Notes under the pieces: generated by a model
Told to the model about the DNA's origin: nothing
The model's input: only the letters and a program-made list of their open reading frames with translations
Database searches by the model: none
Made by a program: the position numbers and the translations under genes
Shown here: piece by piece, positions 42,301 to 54,300 of the stretch
Numbering within the stretch: the first letter of the stretch is position 1
Layout: the number at the start of each line of letters is the position of its first letter
Origin: Synaphobranchus kaupii
Lineage: Eukaryota > Chordata > Actinopteri > Anguilliformes > Synaphobranchidae
DNA length: 64,000 bases
Assembly: GCA_029718625.1 (NCBI GenBank)
Contig: CM056376.1
Location: 116,264,263 to 116,328,262, forward strand
Reading direction: 5' to 3'

Positions 42301-45300
42301 GTTATCAATACTTTTAAGGGCAGGCCATTAGTGGCAAACTCTTGGTGCTGTATAGGTATGGGGCATGCCCCGCCAAGCTGTAACTTGGCGGATGGCATAC
42401 CTGCCACCCCAATTGAATCATTTTGTATATTGTATATTCAAGTGATGGTCTAACACTCTGGTTCACTCTCTCATACCCTCCTTCACCTTCCTCTCTTTAT
42501 TCTGCTGTTCCCTTACCTCCCTCTCTCTCTGTCTTTCCCACCCTCTCTTTTTCCTCCCCTCTCTTCTGCTTTTCTCTCCCATCACTTATCTTTCTACCCT
42601 CCACCTCCTTCTCCCTTTCTCTCCCTCCCTCCTGTTCCAGTCTCCTGCATGCAGAGTTCATTCTCCAGGTCCCTGCAGAAGGCAGAGGCTCTGTTGTGGA
42701 CTAGGCTAAACCCAGGTTTGCGCTGGCTGCTCAAACAGATGTCCGACGACGGCGGTTCCGACCCAGAGAACGAGGACACCTTTGTGGCGTGCCAGAACCT
42801 GACCTCCCTCTCCTCCCGCCGCCTGCAGCAGTTAGAGCGGTGCATGTTGGGACTGAGCCCACAGTGGCAGGTGCAGCACACGCCCGCCGGGACTCAGTGC
42901 GCGTGCATCAGGGTTCTGTCCCCAGACGAAAGCGAGTTCCACCACCACCCGGCAGCAGTTTACTTTGGCCAGCACTACGCCCAGCTGCAAGACCTGCTGG
43001 AAGACCGGGCCCGGCTCCTCTTCCTCCACGAGTTCGCCCGCCGCTACCAAGCTGCTGCCACATTTGTCACGAACCTGGCCGGCCTGCTGGAACGGGAGCG
43101 GGCGTCGGCGGGGGGTGCTATGGGGCGCGGCCTGTGTCCTTCGTGGGGCTACGGCGTCGGGGCTCTGTGCGAGGAACTGCGGGTCCACTCGGGTCATTGG
43201 GGTCGCCTCCGCGCCAAGGCCCGGGCTGACCGCTGGCTGAGGCCCGCCTCCTTCTGGAGCTCCAGGACTCCGGAGGGGGCGCGGCGGAGCCTGACTCTGC
43301 TGGGGCTGCAGGCGCTGACTCTGACCGAAGAGTACCTCCGGGCGGCCCTGGCTGCCCTGGCGCGGGCCGGCCCCGGCGGGGTCTCTGCCGAAGCACTGCA
43401 CGACACCCTGGCCGGGGTGGAGGCCTTCAACCACGTTTTGGCCGAGCAGGGCGTCCAGCTCGTGGCTGCGGTCGCTCCGCTCCCCGCCGCCACGCTGCTT
43501 CACATCCTGGCGGAGCACAGGGGGCGGGCCGCGGCCGACGCTCTCCACCAATGGGCTGCTGGCTGGAGCGGACCCCTCCCTGTGCTCTGCGCCTCCCCTC
43601 TGAGGCCAAGGTGGGAACAGTTCAATTGGCTTTGCCTTCTGGATCCCCCTGCTGCACCGACGGGGGCCACATTTCTCCCCAGAGGCCCTTGTCCCCTCAC
43701 TGCTTTCGTCAAACGGGATGCCGAGTTCGCGGAGCGAATTCTCCAGGCCCTGCTGTCATCCACCAACCTGCTGGTGCCCCATGTCCCCAGCCAGCCCATG
43801 CTGGACCGTCCCCACACATCGGACAGCTCCCCTGTACCCCCTTCGACGGGTAGCGGGGCCCGGGACGGGCAGGAGACCAAGAGGTGCAAGTCCGTCCAGT
43901 GGAGAGACACGGGCAAGTCCGACGCTTGCGCAGCACTGGCGGTCCAGTACAGACGCGTTCTGTGGAAGGAGTTTGGCAGAGCCCTTCTCACCCTGCTCTA
44001 CTACCCCGCTCACAACTGCATTCTGGGAAGTCTAAACCAGTGTACGGATCGGATAGTCTTTCTGCTTGTCACGGAGCTCCATGGTGCCTGCAGAAAAGGT
44101 AGGAATGACCCCGCCCTCCCTCCTAGCGGTGGGGATAGGCTATATAGTACACACTTTATTTGTTTTTAGTTTTATTCACAATATGGTTTTGTTCAAATCA
44201 TCTGCAAGTCAGGCATCTTTTTTGTAGATATCCACTGGCAGGCAAATGTTGGTAGCGTTTACATTCCAGTGTGCAACACATTTTTCTTAAAGGGGAATTC
44301 CACCAAAAAAAAACATTTTATTTGTAGAAGAGTAACTACTCCTGATTAAAATGAGCTCTCAACCAACTCTGTACTTGTAGTGAGTGGAGATAACCCCAAG
44401 CTACTGTGCATGTTCAAGGTACCTGCTTTACTATAGACTACAACGTGGCAGGTCACAGTCTATGGGCGGGTGTCAGACAACGCCAGCCACTGGTTTTTAC
44501 TTGTACTGTTACTACTTGGCATGGAAGCCGTTCTTCTACTCTTTAGCAAGCTAGCCACTAAAAAAAGAAATGTAGATTTATGGTGTTCAGTTTACTTTCG
44601 TGCTTAAGTTCTACTGAAAAAAAAACGCCGCCTTGCTGTATGGCAAATTGCAAGGGTTCAACGTCGACAAAGGAAGGAATTTTTTTTTGTGAGAATGAAT
44701 GGCTGACTGCATTGGGAATGCTAAATATCCTCCAGATACTCCTGAGACACAGCAAAAGAATGTGCGAGTGTGTAGCTTTTATGGATATCCACTGCAGCTC
44801 ACCGTGATACAATGGATCCCAACGGGTCCAAAGTTTGGTGCTCAAAGCGCAAAAATGTGCATTCGAAAAGAATCAACAGCAACGTCTCTTTGCAAATATA
44901 ACAGCATGAACATCCACAGACCTTGTTGTGCACGGTTTTTCTAAAAACCACTCTACTAAAGTAAGCCAACTGTGCATATCTGCGTGAAGTCTCAATCAAA
45001 GCACACCAGTATTCTAGGGCTCACTGTGTTGACACTAAAGCCGCCTTCAAGCCGCCTTCACACTGCATCCTACGCAATATGCCCTCTAGCAGCCGTCGTA
45101 GTACATGCATCTATAGATTCATAGGCACTCGCTGTATCGAGTCATTGTCAAGCACCATGGGGGTGAAGCTCATCCTCGTAGTGTCTGAGCACCTGGGCAT
45201 TTAAATGTAAAAAGTAAAAATGATACATAGCCTAATATAATTTCTCGTTTTGCTACCTATAGTGAGCATTTCTTAATAATTAAAAGTCTGGGTGATTTAA

Positions 45301-48300
45301 AAACGATAGTAGGCTCAGCCAACAAATCAGTTAGCTACCGGAAAACAAATCTGTAACAACAAAATGACTGATCTTCGAACATGATCAACATCATTGATTA
45401 TAAATTTTTATCATCTTCATCGTGATTGTCATCATTATTAGCTAGCCCTTACCGTCCCTCCATGGACATATATGACTTCCGGTCGTACGGTCAGATTGCC
45501 TAGCACTGCGGAACGCACCCAAAGCCTCGGTCAGACACAGACATCTCCGCGTCGGACTGGGTCAGGACCTCTCGCAAGACGGTTTGCAACTCCCATAGGA
45601 AATGAGTGACTTCCGGTCAACCGTTGTCGTATGTCGGAGTCTGCGTGAAGGCACCGTTAGCACCAGAATACTGGCGTGATTTTGGTTGAGACTTTGCGCA
45701 GATGTACAAAGTTGGCGTACCTCTGTAGAAAGTAGTTTGTACAAAATCTGTGCACAACAAGCTCTGTGGATATTTGTGAATAACCGTGTCATTATATTTG
45801 GAAAAAGGCTTGGCTGTTGATTTTTTCGATTGTAAATTTTTGGCGCTTTGAACGCCACAAACATTGTTACCGGTAGAGGTCTGTTGTATCAGGGTTATAT
45901 CAAGGTGAGCTACAGTGGATATCTACAAAACTAGTGAAATCTCTGAAAAACTATCTGGATGGATAGATAGCACTCCAGGTATATAGAAACGTAGCTTAAT
46001 TCAATTTTTGGGTGAAATGCCCCTTTAAGCAGCACACAAGATGGTTCCTGTAAATGCTTGTGTATGTTTGATGTCTGATTCTTACGGCACATAGGTGAGT
46101 GTAGTTAAAAGAAATAAAACAAGCAGAAGGCATTTCACATCATTGTTCTCGGCATCTAGAAATATTTTCACATGCTCATTACCCAGACCCTTACATCTCA
46201 CCTGGCGATGTTTAGCAGTAGTTTCTGCAGAGAAAAGGTTTTAATGTTGAAGATAAAGACATTTTTGGATGTTGTCTGGACTTGTGTAAAGATTTTTATA
46301 AAATGATATAAAATTTGCGAGGTTTGACTGATGCTGTGTGTGTGTACATATCTGTTGTAGTTTCACTTCCTGTTGAATGTGAAGGCTTGCTGAATGATCT
46401 CTGCATACAGATTGTCTCCAAAACGGCATTCAGTCACTGGGATGCAGGTAAGCATGGCTGTCAACTTGCAGACTTTGGCCTTTAGAGAGCGCCATAGGAC
46501 ACTCAACCACATGGAGGCTCCAGAGTATTTCTACAGTTTTATGGAGAGCATTTCTGTTCTTCTATATACTCAAAAGATTTAAATTTAAGGCCATAACTAA
46601 AATTCAGGTGATTTTACAATTCTCATAAAAATATAAACATTTGAATGTGGGTCCTTCCTTTTCATATTTATATTATTTCCTGATTGTGTTTGTCTTTACC
46701 CTGATAATTTGGTTGTACATCTTTCTCTTAGCCACTCAGCAGGTGAATGACACTGTGAATAATGATTATCCTGCAATGCAAAATTCTATTCCATCATTGT
46801 TATTCATTGTTATTGTCACTGTGCATATGTATTGTCTTGTTATGGTTCATTTTGTGCTCGTCTTTGATTTGTTAATGTGTGTGTGTGTGTGTGTATTACA
46901 GTACAGGTTTAATTAATTTGTGAGTGCATTTTCATGTTAGGCAAGCTACTTGGAAGCTAATAAAGCTCCGCTACATCAAAACTGGCCCTCAGAGAAACTT
47001 GCTAAGCTACAAGCTACATGGCAAAAGTAGCTTGCCAGGCTTTGTTCAGTGAAATTATTTATTAAAGGAAGTAATAAGCTGAGTCTCCACCAATATTTTA
47101 TAAATACATTAAAATATGTACAGTATGTAGTACCTACATGTGAATATGTGTAAGAACTGTGTGTATACACGTATGGATACATTCGCGTGGCACAGAAGTT
47201 GTCTTTCAACATTTGTATCGGAAAGACTTTTCTGTCTGGGTATGACTTTATTAGTGTGCATATTTTTGTGTTTTTATGTGGTGTGTGTGCGTGCGCGCGC
47301 GCGCGCCAATATTAACGTGCTTGTGTGTATGTGTGTGTTACAGTTCTGTGTGTGTCTCTGGGGACGGGAATGAAGGATAAATGTCTTCCTGATTCTGATG
47401 GGGGAGGCTCTGCAGTCAGGACCTCCACCGGAGAACTCCTCCTCCAGCTCCTCTCCCCCCTACACACCACCCTAAACTGCCTGGAGCACTCGGGTAACCC
47501 CCCAGCCTTACCTCTACACCCCCCTCCCTTTCCCCCTTCTTCCACATCCCTGTGAAATCCTCCCCGTCCCTTTCTCCTTCTTCCTTTTACTCCCCATCTC
47601 TCTCCCCCTTTTATCTCTCTACCATCCCCTCTCTCTCTGTTCTCCATTGTTCCAGCATTGTCTCAATAACTTTTTCAGACTTCTTAATTTATGCAAAACA
47701 AATGTATTTAAAAAAAAAAAAAAAAAGTTGGCGTACCACCCTAATTTCGAAAGGCCAATTCTCTGCAACTACAGTCGCGTTCATGTGCGAGCCCTACTGC
47801 CGATTCGGGAGAGTGTAGACATTCACAGTTCTCCTCAGAAACGTGGTGTCAAAAGCTGCTTCTTTTCGCATAGTAGACTAAAGCTCGCATAGAGTGGAGT
47901 CGGTGGAAGGCCTTTCATATGAGGCTTTAACATGTAGATGCCGATCGACCAGAGGAGGTCGCTAGATAGCGATGAAATGCGGACCCCTAACCGACTGAAC
48001 CCTCCTATACCCTGGGCGACACAAACGACAATTGCGTATCGCCCACCACAGTTGGCACAGGGACTGTCCAGAATGCACCACAGCATGGTGCCTTAACCTA
48101 GTGCACCAGAGCATGGTGCCTTAACCTAGTGCACCAGAGCATGGTGCCTTAACCTAGTGCACCAGAGCATGGTGCCTTAACCGAAGGAACCACCCAGCAG
48201 CCCCATAAATATATTTTTAAGTTCCCGAAAATTTTAGTAGGGATCTAAGCGATGTGCAAAAGCTCATGCCATTGGCAGAGAATTCAGCTTTTTTTACCCC

Positions 48301-51300
48301 CAGTTTTTTTCTTCATTCCCAAGGTTTTATTCTCTCTGGTGTTAAAACGAAACATTTTCCCTTTCTGGTGAAATAAAAACAAATCAAACTTAATTTTATA
48401 CGGCCTGCAAAAAGTTTGCAATTTCAATTAAATATAAGCCCTTAAAGGATGTTCAGGTGTGACTGTCCTATGTAAGCTTAATTTTGCCTTCAAAGGTCTG
48501 ATATTCCCCATTCACTTTCATGGGGAGTTCCAATGTTTTGTGCTCAACATGCGCAGTACAGGATTACTTCCGGGGCTTCACAGCTTAGGTTGGGAGGGTG
48601 TGCTGGAAAAAAGTAGTCAGATAATAGCAATTTCATATGGGCTGACAAACCTTCTTGTGATATATTTTACAATCAGTCATCTATCGATTTTATTTATATA
48701 GCACATTTAAAAAATTATTTGTCACAGTACCCATCACGGTATACCCCTGCCTAAACCCCCACAAACCATGTTAAAGGGGAATTCCACCAAAAAACAACAT
48801 TAACCCCATTTAACAGATCAAGGCGTAACTGATTAAGTCTCTCTTTGTGGCTGGCCAGAACTATCTCTGAACAGAAATATTGGTGAAAAATACAAATTAG
48901 TCAAAATGATGTACACCTCTAACGTTTTGTGTGCCATTGTACTGTGGAGCCTGAGCGGTGTTTTTGGACAGTGGCCTCTGATGTATGTCTGTTCTTTAGA
49001 CCCTGATATGTGTCTCTTTGTTCACTACACTTCTCTGTGCACTCCTGCCCTGTACCCTCAAGGTCATGGCCCTATGTTTTTTTCAACTTAGCCCCTCACC
49101 CTGTCCTCAAAGCCACTTCCAGTGCACACTACGCACCCACCCTTCCTGAGGCCAACCTCGGGGCAGCTGTGACTGGGCTGGTGGTTAGCCCCCCGCAGGT
49201 TTCTGACACAGCAATAATGCACCACTTTAACAACTCATAAAGGATGTGTCCTGGAGAGCCCCTCCCCCAAACGCCAGACCACCCTGCATCGTGCGTAAAA
49301 CCCGGATTAGTGTGCTCCCATGCCTTTGTTTTAGCTGTGGAGCTTGCTTCACCAGCTTGGATACTGTGTGGATGAGTGATTTAACCCTTTCGGCAGACTT
49401 AAATTAGGGGGTGGTTGTTCCTGTTCTGGCTTGAATGGTAACACAAGACTGTTTCTTCTTCTGATATGAATGAACAGAGGAGGCTGCCCTGTTTCTGCTC
49501 TGAGCAGCCAGGCCAGACCATGTTTTTCTCTGCACACTATAACACAACCGCAGGTGTGAGGGGAGATTGTTTGGGTTTCACGCTGTATTTTCTCAGTCTG
49601 ATCCATGACGGTACCTGGTATGTGGTCTGGTTATGTGCCCCATGGCCCAGATAGAACCTGGACTGTTCCAGGGCTGACTGGCTGAGATTGCTGCAGGTGG
49701 ATGTGTAGGAAAAGAAGGCTTCAGTTCAGCTGGCAGATTGCAGATTGGAAAGGAAGTGGTGGCTAGTAGCATGCATTTCATAAGACATGCATGCTTTTCT
49801 CTGCTTGATTGCATTGAGGGATGACACTAGAGTAAAGAGATAAATATGATGGAGCTGTAAGAAAATGGAAAGGAAAACAATCTGGGATAAAAACAGGTTA
49901 AAAAATATGGCGAAAGCAAAAGATCATTGTAACAATCTCGGGTATAATTCTCTTGAAAACACTCCCATCAGAAAGGCAGAAACATCAGATTGTGTGCTGG
50001 TCAAACTCATTGAGAAAAATATGATGACTAAATATGTATTATCTTCCATGCACATTGGAGTTTTTGGCTTACTCAGTTAGCTGGTTAAAACCCGGAAACT
50101 TCCTGAATATGGAACATTTGAAATAGCAAGAACACTGTTCTGGGCTTTACTCCACGCAGTTAGCCAGCTACAAGGAATAGGGCCAAGTTTTCATGACAAG
50201 GAAGTACAGGGCTATGAGTGCATGTCTTTTTATATTTCAATAGGTGGCAGCACTGAGCTCATGGATCCAAGGACCCTACGCTCCCTCCAGGTGTCGCTGC
50301 TGAGTCGGGCTTTGGTCACTGTCCACAGCTCAACCTTCTGGGTTATGAGCAAAGCCTATCAGTTCCTCTGCTCCTGGGCCCTTAACAAGTTTCTGCTGGT
50401 CACTCTAGGAGACCTCAAGGTAAGACCCATATCACCAATTCTGGGAACAAGGGAAGAATTTGGTACTGTGAAAATGAGAAAGTGCACTCTCGGATCCCAA
50501 ACAGAGCTTCCATAGGAATGTAATCTTCATGTAATGCAATGTAAATATGTTTTAACCAGTTCTAAACCATTAGGGAATTCTTAACCACTTTGAGTCTTTT
50601 CTAATAGATGGTCCAAAGCATATCTTCTCTCGGGTAGCAGGTGCAGGTGGAGTTCCTGGTCACAGTCAGCATGCACTCTCCAAGTCTGAATATTTGCCAA
50701 TGCAGAGGCTCTGACCTGTTTAATGGGCAGCCAGGGGAAAACCTCTGTGTGATTTTTACTGTGGACAATCAGAATCACGTTCATTATCATTATCCAATTA
50801 ACCAAAATGGGGCAGTGTTAAGACTACTTGCTCTGCTCCCAGGGCTTTAGAGAAACAACTGAGCCCCCACCCTAAGAAAAAGTGTGCTCTGTTCATAATG
50901 ACATTGCAATATCCAAATAATATAAAAAATAAAATGTGCAAATGTTGGTCTAAAGGTTCAAATATCACCAAATTGCAATCAAAAGAATTGAGTTTGGGAT
51001 CTAAAAATGCCAAAGGCCTGAAATATTGCATTTCAGTAAGTATGTGTAATCTGATTGCTCATTTGCTGAGACAAGGGTCATGTATCACTCAGAAAGCACT
51101 GGGTAAAATTTGATAGCTGAGCTGTAAGCCCTACGAGTGTCAGCGGCAGTATTTGCTCAATGGTCATAGGTGACACTTTTCTTGTGAGGCATTTTGCAGG
51201 TCGGGAAGCGATGGTGAAATTGAAAAATTGGACAGAAATGGTGTCACCATTTATCATGTTTATGTAATACTCAGGAACTGAGGGAGCTAATTAACCCTCT

Positions 51301-54300
51301 ATATGGTGTAAAGGTCAGTACAGGAATTGCAGTTAGTAATTAAGGCAGAAACAATATATTGTATTATGATGTCACTGCATCCTTAATCGATGTGCACTGT
51401 ACTGAGAAGGGCCAGGGCTAGTCATCTCTTATGCAGGTGCAGGTGCAGGTCAGAGTTATTATAAAGTGTGCTTATGGTGTCATTATAACAGAGTGCTCTG
51501 AGTGTATTTGTGCTGTAGGTGGTGCAGGTGCAGGTCAGAGTTATTATAAAGTGTGCTTATGGTGTCATTATAACAGAGTGCTCTGAGTGTATTTGTGCTG
51601 TAGGTGGTGCAGGTGCAGGTCAGAGTTATTATAAAGTGTGCTTATGGTGTCATTATAACAGAGTGCTCTGAGTGTATTTGTGCTGTAGGTGGTGCCGTGA
51701 GCATAGGTTAGGTTGTGTTTTGTGTGTACCAGTGTGCTGTTAGTGTAGGCGATACTAACAATATGTTGCCAGTGTGTGTGATAATAACAACTGTATGTTG
51801 GTAGTGTAGACGTTACTAACTGTGTGTTGGTAATGTAGATGATGCTAACTGTGTGTTGGTAGTGTAGATGTTGCTAACTGTCTTGGTAGTGTAGATGATG
51901 CTAACTGTGTGTTGGTAGTGTAGACGTTGCTAACTGTGTGTTGGTAGTGTAGACGTTGCTAACTGTGTTGGTAGTGTAGATAATGCTAACTGTGTGTTGG
52001 TAGTGTAGATGTTGCTAACTGTGTTGGTAGTGTAGATGATGCTAACTGTGTTGGTAATGTAGATAATGCTAACTGTGTGTTGGTAGTGTAGACGTTGCTA
52101 ACTGTTGGTAGTGTAGACGTTGCTAACTGTGTGTTGGTAGTGTACATGATGCTAACTGTGTGTTGGTAGTGTAGACGTTGCTAACTGTGTTGGTAGTGTA
52201 GACGTTGCTAACTGTGTGTTGGTAGTGTACATGATGCTAACTGTGTGTTGGTAGTGTAGACGTTGCTAACTGTGTTGGTAGTGTAGACATTGCTAACTGT
52301 GTGTTGGTAGTGTACATGATGCTAACTGTGTGTTGGTAGTGTAGATGATGCTAACTGTGCTGGTAGTGTACATGATGCTAACTGTGTGTGAAGAAAACAG
52401 AGGGGGAGGGGCATTTCTCAAAGTTGTGCACGCACACATTACCTGAATATGCAGGACTTCACATTGATTTGTTTGGCATTTGTGAGAATTGTATGCTAGT
52501 TAGCTTATAAAGCCTAATAAAGTGCCGAAATAATCTTTGCCATGCACTTTATTTAGGTCTACAGCAGATTTCCTGAATTTTGTTATGATTGTATTTAGCA
52601 ACAAACATGTTTACAAGCAAAATTATGAGGAGTGAATAAGCCTGTGCTACATATTCTCCTGTAAATAATGTAAAATGCAAGTACCTTAGTTTCGAGGAGG
52701 GGACGACGTGAGCAGTCGCAAGGAAATTCCCCCTTCCCCCCGACAATTCACACACTGATGCTAACTATGTGTTGTTAATTTAGATGGTGCAAACTGTGTT
52801 GGTAGTGGTACTGTTCATGCTGCTAACTATGTGTTGTTAGTGTAGATGATGCTAACTTTGGGAGTGTAGATGATGCTAACGTTGGGAGTGGAGATGATGC
52901 TAACTGTGCATTGGTATTGGAGAAGATGCTAACTCTATGTGTTAGTAATGTAGATGATGATTACTTTCTGTTGAAGTGTTTTGGTAGTGTAGACTATTCT
53001 AACTGTGTGTTGGTTGTCCAGGCTCTGAAAGCAGCAATGGAGAGTCTGGCACTGCATGTGGAAGCACTTTTCCAGGACAGGGGCAATGTGCTTTCCTCTA
53101 TTGGGTGGCAGGCATCCCAGCTCACCCGCGGAGTCTCAGACCTACAGGTGAGTGGCCCAATACACACACTGGTGATTAATCCCAGTTCCCGGGATCCCGG
53201 TATTTCCCATCACAATTCCTTCCCGTTCCCACCCGGGAGTGACGTCGGGAAACCGGCAAATTTAACATGGGCAATGCAGATTAATAACTCTTGCATTGTA
53301 TTTGGCCTAATTAAGTACAATAAAATAATCATTATATGAAGTTTATTTCCAAAATGCAGTATCCACCATTTGAAAAAACTGACGCCGACGCCTACTCATG
53401 ACTGCTTATTGACAAGCGAAAACTGGGTAACTGATTGCACTTTAGAGCAAGTGAACGTTGCTAGCACACGCACAGGAAATAGAAGTTCAGTATACCTGCT
53501 CCAAACATGGAGAGCAAAATCATGTCAATAATTTTGAGAAACTTAATACTAATGAGGCAAAATGTCTGGGTTTTTTTTCTTAGAGCAAGTTGCAAGTATA
53601 TTAGGTACCTTCGCTTTTCTTACCAACTTGTAGCCTATGGCTAAATATCCCTCATTTCACAACGGTAGGCTAGCGTATATTTGCTGATGTGTCTTGATGG
53701 AGATATTGTATTTATGCCATCATATTGAGTTATTGTATTTATGCCATTACGTTTACTTAGGCTATATAATGTTGGCCTGTTACTCACATTCTCAGTTCTT
53801 GCAGCAAAAACCTAGATTTTTTATTTAGGTTTTATTTTTTTATTGGCTAGTTATAAACGTGAGAAATTTCTGCATAACACACGTTACTTTATTTACAAAT
53901 TTCTCAGTTTGGGGCATTCACAGACGAAACCCTCGACATTTCAAAGAAGAGGGTAAAAATGTGTAGGCATTATTTTTTTTGAGGGGGGGGGTATTTTTAT
54001 TTCTCCTGACTCATTTTCCTATAAAACTCTATGGGGAAAAAAGTCAGGAGAAGAAACCCTTAAAGTGATCCATCCACATCTACTCCATATGTGGCCGCAG
54101 AGTGATGGTTTGGGGCTCGTTTGATACCTTAGACCCTTGATGACTTACTGCCATTTAGCCAGTCATCTGTTCCATACTGTACCAGCGTAATTTACATCTG
54201 AATCTAGTCTCACCCCCCAATTCCCATAGAGATCCATTCAAATGCAGAGAGGTTATAGTATCGCTTGTAACAGTACCTGAAAATAAGATATCGAGAGTCT

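Noticed and set aside
42832..43551. Antisense open frame of 239 codons inside ccdc142 exon 4
   Set aside because: It is the complement of a very GC-rich exon with a well-supported sense frame. No start context, splice sites or motifs support it.
50641..50850. 69-codon frame considered as an extra ccdc142 exon between exons 7 and 8
   Set aside because: Exons 7 and 8 join directly in phase 0, and this frame has no good donor or similarity to CCDC142.
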